From Pedobacter sp. KBW06 (GTDB lineage Bacteria > Bacteroidota > Bacteroidia > Sphingobacteriales > Sphingobacteriaceae), in contig NZ_QAJL01000001.1 in NCBI RefSeq assembly GCF_003852525.1, positions 1-64,000 of the forward strand: a DNA stretch of 64,000 bases, given 5' to 3'. Below the pieces are notes generated by a model. The model made no database searches and was not told the DNA's origin. It was given only the letters and a program-made list of their open reading frames with translations. Positions 61,471 to 64,000 of this stretch are shown in pieces (positions within the stretch are counted from its first letter, which is position 1; every line of letters starts with the position of its first letter). Position numbers and translations under genes: made by a program.

Positions 61471-61968
61471 TCAGGTTGCGCTTTTTTGAGAATTATGGCC
61501 CAGCAATTCAGCTCCCGCGCCATTTTCAGCATATGCTTTGATCACCTGATTTCTTTTGAATAACAACCGTTTCATGTATGCTTTGAGAAACAAATAATCC
61601 GCTATTCTTCCAAAAATCCAGCATGGCGAGACGTAGGTAAAGACATCTGTCATGACCGTCTGTTGCCCATTAAATCTAAAGATGTGTTCGTGTTTAAATG
61701 ATTTAAATGCACCTTTCTGCATTTCGTCCACAAAGAAATCGGGTGCATGGAGTGCGGTTATCTGGGAGGTTAGCCTTTGAACCAGGCCAAAATGACGTGC
61801 CTGCCAGGTCACCTGTTCTCCCAGCAGGATTAATCCGGAAAACCGTCCTCCTACTACTTTTTCTTCTGTATCTGCGGTAGAGATCTGGTGCAGGTCAATA
61901 CTCCTTGACAAGTCGAACACAAGATTAATATCTGCATTGATATACGTTTCTAACCGGATTTCAGGCAT
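61471..61968 (-). CDS. SRPBCC-family ligand-binding protein
   Basis: 165 residues of the START/Bet v 1-like cyclase/dehydrase type: INADINLVFDLSRSIDLHQ at the start and a DVFTYVSPCWIFGRIADYLFLKAYMKRLLFKRNQVIKAYAE end. It overlaps the acetyltransferase stop by eight bases. Ligand unknown. Confidence 0.88.
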   Translation of the reverse strand: MPEIRLETYINADINLVFDLSRSIDLHQISTADTEEKVVGGRFSGLILLGEQVTWQARHFGLVQRLTSQITALHAPDFFVDEMQKGAFKSFKHEHIFRFNGQQTVMTDVFTYVSPCWIFGRIADYLFLKAYMKRLLFKRNQVIKAYAENGAGAELLGHNSQKSAT

Positions 61969-62524
61969 TTACTTTGCAATAGATTTCGGTGTCCTGGAAC
62001 TGGCCATTGTAATAAAAATCCTGTTTAAAATGGGCTTCTTTGACATATCCACTTTTGAGCAGCGCACGTGCAGAAGCCTGATTTTCAGGATCGATCACGG
62101 CACAGATGGAATGCAAACCAACGGCATTGAACCCAAAATCAGTCACCAAAGACAGCGCTTCGACGATAATTCCCTGTCCCCAGAATTCCGGATCCAGCAA
62201 ATAACCCACCTCTGCCCTGAAATTAGCCGCATCAATTTTCCAATACCCGATATGACCAACATAGCGTTCCGGGTTTTCTTTTAAAGTGATGACCCAGCCC
62301 AGGCTCTCATGTTTCAGAAAATTCTCATTGATTTCATTGATCAGGGCCTCAATATCCGCTATAGATTTCGGTTTTGGCCGTGGGATGTATTTCATTACGG
62401 CATCATTGCTTCTTATTTTAAACAAGGCCGCTGCATCGCCCAGCGTTTGTTCGCGCAATAAAAGTCTTTCTGATTCCAGAACCGGGAGCTTGTCGAAGTG
62501 AAATTTTAGGATATCCTGCTGCAT
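61961..62524 (-). CDS. RimJ/RimL-type GNAT acetyltransferase
   Basis: 187 residues. The N-terminal LESERLLLREQTLGDAAALFKIRSN and the acetyl-CoA loop in VGYLLDPEFWGQGIIVEALSLVTDFGF are typical of RimJ/L. It would acetylate protein N-termini or amino compounds. Overlaps the SRPBCC start. Confidence 0.92.
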   Translation of the reverse strand: MQQDILKFHFDKLPVLESERLLLREQTLGDAAALFKIRSNDAVMKYIPRPKPKSIADIEALINEINENFLKHESLGWVITLKENPERYVGHIGYWKIDAANFRAEVGYLLDPEFWGQGIIVEALSLVTDFGFNAVGLHSICAVIDPENQASARALLKSGYVKEAHFKQDFYYNGQFQDTEIYCKVNA

Positions 62525-62613
62525 TTTTTTTATTCAATTAGGGTCCCCAATATAGAAGTTTTCTTTCATTTCATTATCCAGGGATTTTATTCTATACTTG
62601 TGCGATAGAATTA

Positions 62614-62646
62614 ATAGCGTTTCAATGCCCTGAAACGCTATCTTTG
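62614..62646 (+). promoter_or_regulatory. metN promoter with embedded palindrome
   Basis: ATAGCGTTTCA (62614-62624) and TGAAACGCTAT (62631-62641), perfect arms with a six-base spacer; the -7 element TATCTTTG (62639-62646) overlaps the right arm. The ATG is at 62666, leaving too short a leader for a riboswitch, so a protein operator is more likely. Confidence 0.65.
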
Positions 62647-62665
62647 TAAAAAAAACTTCCGGGCA

Positions 62666-63697
62666 ATGATTGAATTAAGAAATATAACGAAGAAGTTTTA
62701 TCAGAAAACAAAAGCGATCACTGCCCTATCGGATGTATCCCTAACTGTACCTGAAGGCAAGATTTTCGGTGTTATCGGAGCTTCCGGAGCAGGAAAAAGC
62801 ACACTGATCCGCTGTGTAAACCTGCTCGAAAAACCAACCTCCGGGGAGGTGATCGTAGACGGACAAAACCTGATAAACCTTTCCTCAAAAGAACTGGCAA
62901 AAGCAAGAAGACACATCGGAATGATCTTCCAGCATTTTAACCTGCTCTCTTCCAGAACTGTTTTTGAAAACGTAGCCTTTTCCCTGGAACTGGACCATAC
63001 ACCAAAACAGGAAATCCAGAAAAGGGTTTCAGATTTACTCTCTTTAGTTGGTCTGGACGAAAAACACCACGATTATCCGGTCAACCTTTCAGGCGGCCAG
63101 AAACAACGTGTGGCCATTGCCAGAACCCTGGCCAGCAATCCTAAAGTGCTGCTTTGTGACGAAGCCACAAGTGCATTGGATCCTGCTACGACAAAATCGA
63201 TCCTTGCCTTATTAAAAGACATCAATAAAAGACTAAACATCACCATTTTACTGATTACCCATGAAATGGATGTAGTAAAAGACATTTGTGATGAGGTTGC
63301 CGTCATTAGTGAAGGTCAGCTGATTGAACAGGGTGCAGTGAGCGAAATATTTTCACATCCCAAAACGGCCCTGGCAAAGGAGTTTATCGCTTCCTCTTTA
63401 AACCTGGAAATCCCGGTTGATTATAAAGAACGCCTCGTTGCCGCACCTGCAGTAGATAAACGCCCGCTCCTGAAGCTGGAATTTACAGGTCAGTCTGTAG
63501 ATGACCCTGTATTGTCGGAAGTAGCTAGGCTCTTTCAGATCGACAGCAATGTGATCAGTGCAAGAATGGACTACGCCGGTGGTGTTAAATTTGGGGTCAT
63601 GCTCATTGAAGTGTTTGGAACACAGGAAAACAGTCTTCGGGCTATTGAATTTTATAAAAACAAAAATATTAAAGTAGAAGTCTTAGGTTATGTCTGA
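62666..63697 (+). CDS. metN: Methionine ABC transporter ATPase
   Basis: 343 residues. Walker [10 protein letters not shown], signature LSGGQKQRV, Walker [13 protein letters not shown], and the C-terminal NIL ligand-binding domain (about 268-343, [29 protein letters not shown]). It imports D/L-methionine or related compounds with MetI and MetQ. The metI start lies inside its stop (ATG at 63690, TGA at 63695), so the two are co-translated. Confidence 0.94.
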   Translation: MIELRNITKKFYQKTKAITALSDVSLTVPEGKIFGVIGASGAGKSTLIRCVNLLEKPTSGEVIVDGQNLINLSSKELAKARRHIGMIFQHFNLLSSRTVFENVAFSLELDHTPKQEIQKRVSDLLSLVGLDEKHHDYPVNLSGGQKQRVAIARTLASNPKVLLCDEATSALDPATTKSILALLKDINKRLNITILLITHEMDVVKDICDEVAVISEGQLIEQGAVSEIFSHPKTALAKEFIASSLNLEIPVDYKERLVAAPAVDKRPLLKLEFTGQSVDDPVLSEVARLFQIDSNVISARMDYAGGVKFGVMLIEVFGTQENSLRAIEFYKNKNIKVEVLGYV

Positions 63698-64000
63698 TTC
63701 AATGATTTTACTCCTTGCCAAAGGAGCCTGGGAAACCATCGTCATGACCTTTGTTTCCGGTTTTTTCGGTTTCTTAATAGGATTGCCAACCGGGGTATTG
63801 CTTTACCTGACCAGAAAAGGCCAGGTTTTGGAGCACCGAACATTAAACAACACCATTTCGGTGATCGTGAACATCTTTCGTTCCATCCCCTTTATCATCC
63901 TGATCGTCTGGATGATCCCTTTCACCAGGGCATTGGTGGGCACCTCTATTGGTGTGGAGGCCGCAATCGTACCTTTAAGTATCGGTGCAGCGCCTTTCAT
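63690..64000 (+). CDS. metI: Methionine ABC transporter permease (5' part)
   Basis: About 103 residues are visible before the window ends. MetI features are clear: [26 protein letters not shown], then [28 protein letters not shown]. The 3' end and presumably metQ lie outside. Confidence 0.93.
   Translation, partial: MSDSMILLLAKGAWETIVMTFVSGFFGFLIGLPTGVLLYLTRKGQVLEHRTLNNTISVIVNIFRSIPFIILIVWMIPFTRALVGTSIGVEAAIVPLSIGAAPF

Noticed and set aside
62560..62665. SAM riboswitch upstream of metN
   Set aside because: The -7 element is only about 20 bases before the ATG, leaving no space for an aptamer.

Overview
The window comes from a Bacteroidota chromosome, most likely Sphingobacteriaceae and close to Pedobacter. 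The signs are moderate GC, outer-membrane barrels of the OMP_b-brl_3 type, a DUF5686/carboxypeptidase-regulatory outer-membrane protein, many SPII lipoproteins starting CKK or CN, ECF sigma factors paired with small membrane proteins, and promoters with the Bacteroidota -33 TTTG / -7 TAnnTTTG elements. The genus is inferred from gene families, not from a marker gene. No rRNA, tRNA, CRISPR array, prophage or insertion sequence was seen.

Layout. 1-3308: 3'-truncated giant secreted protein with a DUF11-like domain and Ig-like repeats (minus strand). 3977-5142: small membrane protein and a siderophore-interacting flavoprotein. 5390-12187: a minus-strand set of two tandem PAP2 phosphatases, TolC, adaptor and RND pump, divergent from an outer-membrane barrel gene (12369). 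14780-20296: EamA transporter, MscS channel, a second barrel gene, then a divergent DUF6249 / ECF sigma pair. 20229-26041: AraC regulator and quinone oxidoreductase (divergent), fabF, thioesterase, TetR, two hypotheticals. 26212-33917: GAF protein, HAD, ankyrin protein, MarR-GNAT pair, DUF1622, cupin, GNAT, APH-type kinase. 34022-40269: tetR-tolC-adaptor-RND operon. 40312-45141: inverted-repeat element, orphan ORF, a lipoprotein/membrane-protein/histidine-kinase/NarL operon, a lyase-like lipoprotein and a candidate small RNA. 45142-47426: lipoprotein, DUF5668-type and DUF4833-type proteins. 47505-54262: tetR-tolC-hlyD-ATPase-ATPase-permease-permease, resembling E. coli cecR-ybhGFSR with ybhF split in two. 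54422-58615: paired lipoproteins and the DUF5686 barrel. 58903-62524: EnvC-like factor, ECF sigma with membrane partner, SRPBCC and GNAT. 62666-64000: metN and the start of metI.

How the genes work together. The window is rich in envelope export: three separate TolC-dependent machines, two behind their own TetR gene and the third coupled to PAP2 phosphatases. The most interesting signal is regulatory. Both PAP2 promoters and the divergent barrel promoter carry pentamers CT(A/T)CA at an exact 11-bp period, ending exactly 11 bp before a -7-like element and in the same orientation relative to each gene. This suggests one activator of the OmpR/PhoB type controls an envelope-remodelling and efflux regulon; the regulator itself is not in the window. 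Other clear regulatory structures are a symmetric pair of ECF promoters between the sigma factor and DUF6249 genes, palindromic operators at the TetR and MarR genes, and a palindrome over the metN promoter. All are read by eye from the sequence and not tested.
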